Source of the DNA: Cryptomeria japonica
Taxonomy: Eukaryota; Streptophyta; Pinopsida; Cupressales; Cupressaceae
Assembly (NCBI RefSeq): GCF_030272615.1
Contig: NC_081415.1
Span: 377,035,392 to 377,099,391, forward strand
Length of the DNA: 64,000 nucleotides
Reading direction: 5' to 3'
Part shown: positions 60,498 through 64,000 of the stretch, piece by piece
Layout: each line of letters starts with the position of its first letter
Numbering within the stretch: the first letter of the stretch is position 1
Notes under the pieces: model-generated
The model's input: the letters and a program-made list of their open reading frames with translations, nothing else
Databases searched by the model: none
Told to the model about the DNA's origin: nothing
Made by a program: the position numbers and the translations under genes

Positions 60498-62189
60498 GAA
60501 ATGCATATCATTAACAGTGCTGACTTGGATTCTTGGCCTTGCCTTCACCAAATAATCGAGGCCGAAAAAGCTCCTGGGGGCACATGTGTCATTGTGGAAA
60601 GGGGTAAATGAGTCATGTCTGAAGGGGTCAAATCCTGCCTATATTGCCCATCTGGTAGATATTTCTTGGGGTCCTAATTTGGAATGTGGTTTGGACACCT
60701 TGGCTCCTCGTTCAGAGGGAATAGCATTTTTTGGGTTTTTGATGGCACACTCTCTCTCTATCTGAACTTGTAAGGCTAGTGTGGGTTCTCCCCACCCTCT
60801 TTGATTTTGTAATACTCTCTTTTATCGATTAATATAAAGGGTGCTACCCCCTCTTGGTAGCACTTAACTATTAAAAAAAAATTCAAATTCAATTCATCTT
60901 TCTTTAATTTCAATTTCATTTCATGTTTTCCAAAACTTAAATGCAAAACAAATGACATTTCATCTTAATTTCCTACATCACATGTCAAAAATCCTAACTA
61001 CCACTGACTCTCAATTAACTTTCAATCACCTTTGTCTAACTAATCAATCAAATTAGTTAGCAAATCAATAAAACCAGTTAACAAATTATTTAACAAACCA
61101 ATCAAATGATTTAGTTATTCAATCAATTATTTTAACTCTCAATCAATTCAATTCAACACTAATCATGTCATTTAACTAGTCAGTCATGTGAGTTAATCTC
61201 TCAATCAGATTCAATCATGATGAGCAATTTTCTCCCACCAACATGTCTCATAAAATATTGACCTTTGATCAATTCTATTCTCAAATCGATCTCAGCCATT
61301 CAATCAAACCTTCAAGAATCTATAAATTAAGCATCAATCCTTCCATTTCAACAACCGCATTCTTTGAATTATTTTGCTTATACTTTGCAGGTATTGTGTG
61401 ACTCTGAGAGCCACTACCATATCACGTATCAAGGAAGAGAAGGACAATATAAGTCACGTGCTTGGATTCAACATGGAGTTTGACTGATTAATTATTATTT
61501 TTATTGAATTCATTAGTAATATTTTATTGTTTTATGATTAGATTTGTGATAGATTAGGCTTGTGGTTGTTATTAATCTATTACGCTTATGTTAGGACACA
61601 CACAAGGATCATCCTTGCACCAGACCCCTGCCAGCAGTCTACTAGAAAGGACCACACAAACCATTATTTCTACCTCACTTTATAACAACCCATTCTAACT
61701 ACAAGTGGTCAGACCAACATTGCTTCAATACAAGCTCTAGTGTCCTCTAATCTGGGATAAAATATCAACACATCATCCTTGAGCACTCAAGCAAACACCA
61801 ACATTTCATTCCATCTAAGCAGTAGTGCTCTCTTACAAGCCACAACTAGTGTATCCCAAATTGCCACTTTTGTACCTATGGCGTCAATGTTCAATCATCA
61901 AAATGTTCAACCACCTAATCAATACTTGCTCAATCCATTTGGTGGGACTCAATCAAAATTCAAAATGCAATTCACTTAATTTGTCCCACCAAGTGTTTCA
62001 AATAATTCTCATCTCTTCAATCATTCCACATTTCAACTACAACCAATGTATGTGAGATTACTAATCTCTTCATTAATCCCAATCAGGCTATCCAAGCTCC
62101 CTTAACACAAAAAAATTTCCTTTTACAAAAAATCCAAAACCTTAAATGACAAATGTCCAACCCTCAAACTAGTGCCACTAAGAAGAGCT

Positions 62190-63006
62190 ACACAATGGAG
62201 GACTTATGTCCCTGCCCTTTTAACAAAACAATGTATATGCCATGCTTCCCACCTAATTTTGAGGCTTCCAAATTTGAAAAATATAAGGGAAAGGGCAACC
62301 CTAAGGATCATATTTGAGATTTTTTCACTACTTGTATAGAGGTTTCCAACAAAGACACTTATTGATGTGCCTCTTTCCTTGTAGCATAGGAGGTCAGGCT
62401 ATGTGGAATGGCTCTCTAATCTTGTGTCTATGATACATTCATGAAAAGAATTAGTTGAATAATTCATCACACACTTCTCTCATAACATTGATAATCTAAT
62501 CACATGAATGGATTTGTGTCTACCAAACAGAGGGAAGGAGAATCCTTTTTCCTCTTTCTTGCAACACTTGTGGTTGCTTGCTCATAGAAGTCCTTGTCAC
62601 ATACCTGAAAAAGAGCAAATAGACACATTTACTAAGAATTTGGTCCCTCAAAAAAAATATCCTCTTCAAATGCAATGCCTAGATTTGTTCCCTTGGGTGA
62701 TCAAGAAGGGACTTAAATGTGAAAAGGGACTCATTGTGAAAGATATTTTGAAAATTTCTAAAGAAGGAAATTCATCCAATAACACATCTAATAAGAAGAC
62801 AAAATTTTGGTCTAAAAATAAGAATGCCATCAATGTCAGGTAGTGGATACTAGAGTAATTAATCGGTCCCAATTAGTAATTTTCCTTCAACATCCTAATA
62901 ATATGGCTACTCTGGATAAGAACCAAGCAATTAATAAAACTTCTCCAACAAACGCAACTCAAAAAAAATCCCCCATGTGCATCGACGACCAAGAATCCAA
63001 AGCAAA
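62190..63006 (+). pseudogene. Gypsy gag relic of element G
   Basis: Protein-like stretches with Gypsy gag features: FEASKFEKYKGKGNPKDHI (62,261) is the common start of the retrotransposon gag domain, then DFFTTCIEV (about 62,320). Stops follow at short intervals. Later stretches such as NNMATLDKNQAINK (about 62,900) continue to the solo-LTR insertion at 63,012. No pol is visible before the window ends. Confidence 0.6.
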
Positions 63007-63011
63007 CATAT

Positions 63012-63796
63012 TGTAATTAGAAAAATGGAAATAAGCATCAAAGCACATAAATTAGCTGACCACAAAAGCTAAAATGCAATGAAAATTTATCCTAATACAT
63101 TCAATGAAAGATTGAAAGAAAAACTCTAAAATAAATACGCAAACCATCGCAAGGTGTTTCCTTCATTGACTTCCATTGGCTTTCTTTCTCCATTTTCAAT
63201 TTTTACTTCCATTTTCAATTTTTAGAAAGACGTGATAATGATTTTTGAAAATCACATAAATCAAATGACGACATACTTTCCATTTTCGAAAATTGGGAGA
63301 ATATGAGAAAATAATTTATTTAAATTGGATAATGATTTATTTTAATTTTGAAATCATTTTCTCGATTTATTGCCATGTTTGAATTTGGATGAGGATAATT
63401 AGAAATTAAATTAAAAACAAATAAAGGTTTGTTTCCATTCTTGATTTTTGGAAGAAGATAATTAAGATTTTATTAAATAAATAAAAAATTTATTTAATTA
63501 TGATGAAATAATTAGCTTATTAAATAATTTAAAGAAATTATTCAATTTTGAGAAAAATGAAATTGAATTTAATTAAATAATAAAGATTATTTAATTAAAA
63601 TAGGATTGAACTAATCAAATAATAAATATTATTCAATTAATGTTAGGAAATGAATGATTAATGATGAAATGATTTAAATGATTAGGAAAATAGAAAATTT
63701 GAATTAGAAGAATGACACTTGATCAATTAATCAATTAGGGAAGAAATGTTAGTAAGTTAGTGTGTGCAAGCATGGTGCAATTTTTGGGTGTCTACA
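63012..63796 (-). mobile_element. Solo LTR inside the gag relic of element G
   Basis: 785 bp, tgtaattaga to gggtgtctaca, flanked by perfect CATAT duplications at 63,007-63,011 and 63,797-63,801. Minus-strand terminus tgtagacaccc, the same family type as 55,414-56,194. AT-rich inverted repeats lie at about 63,470-63,640. Confidence 0.88.
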
Positions 63797-64000
63797 CATA
63801 TATTCTACTTGGGGAACCCATTGAGTCTACACTCAAAAACTTGATTCAATCTAGTGTCATGACACTACCTCAATTCAAACCATAGGAGCCCGACCCTTTG
63901 AGGCCAACTTGCTGGAATTATAATGATTTTTGTGATTAACATAGAGTTAAAGGTCATAAAATTGCCAACTATTACAGACTCAAAAACCTCATTCAAGACC

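Larger units (their letters stand above)
58996..60881 (+). mobile_element. LINE 3' fragment, 5'-truncated
   Basis: Encodes the C-terminal end of a plant L1-type ORF2 and ends with an A tract (60,873-60,881). It starts exactly at the LTR terminus of X, so X probably inserted into a longer LINE copy or a deletion ended there. No target duplication could be checked. Confidence 0.8.
60882..64000 (+). mobile_element. F-related Gypsy element G, runs off the window
   Basis: 60,882-61,600 resembles the 3' two-thirds of the F LTR (atcaatcaa/agttaac-rich, then gagagccactaccat near 61,407 against gagagccaccataccac near 8,076). Then comes a gag-like relic, split by a solo LTR at 63,012, continuing after 63,797 to the end. 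The 5' end of the LTR is missing at the LINE junction. Confidence 0.6.

Noticed and set aside
1-64000. CRISPR arrays, rRNA genes, bacterial operons, viral insertions
   Set aside because: No evenly spaced identical repeats with unique spacers, no rRNA-like sequence, no ribosome-binding-site-linked genes, and no viral capsid or movement-protein motifs noticed on either strand.

Overview
This window looks like intergenic DNA from a plant with a large, repeat-rich nuclear genome. A gymnosperm is my best guess, from the AT-rich, heavily decayed and nested LTR retrotransposons, but that is inference. I see no convincing host gene. Almost everything recognisable is a retrotransposon or a fragment of one.

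Layout. 1-8.3 kb: a plus-strand non-autonomous LTR element (family F) with a truncated 5' LTR, a gag-like relic and an intact-length 3' LTR. 8.3-13.5 kb: unassigned DNA holding a (TA)n microsatellite, a cluster of GC-rich hairpins and a minisatellite whose units are hairpins with compensated stems. 13.5-16.9 kb: a second, more decayed F-type internal region, containing a 189-bp foldback element. 18.1-25.2 kb (minus) and 27.5-34.7 kb (plus): two full-length Copia elements of one family facing each other, both with broken gag-pol. 35.2-38.07 kb: a plus-strand fragment of a large LTR carrying part of a long ORF. 38.07-59.0 kb: a giant minus-strand Ty3/Gypsy element (X), with LTRs of about 5.7 kb, a dual-RNase-H pol, and two insertions. 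One insertion is a 334-bp TRIM whose LTRs contain a tRNA-like fold; the other is a 5.8-kb solo LTR (C), which itself holds a smaller solo LTR. 59.0-60.9 kb: a 5'-truncated LINE with zinc-binding and RNase H domains. 60.9-64 kb: another F-related Gypsy element with a gag relic split by a solo LTR.

The most unusual content is a family of about 1,000-codon open reading frames lying inside LTRs rather than between them. Three diverged lineages are visible: X (both LTRs), C and the 36-kb fragment A. Each copy is preceded by a stretch dense in CATCGA or CATCGG motifs and begins with a short lysine/arginine-rich tail. Copy C is almost open, with one frameshift. I do not recognise the protein with confidence. 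The other candidates for novelty are the tRNA-like TRIM and the covarying hairpin minisatellite at 12.24-12.40 kb.

The genes do not form a host pathway. The logic is element biology: gag, protease, integrase, RT and RNase H modules for replication, most of them dead, plus LTR-borne and non-autonomous passengers that would depend on proteins supplied in trans.
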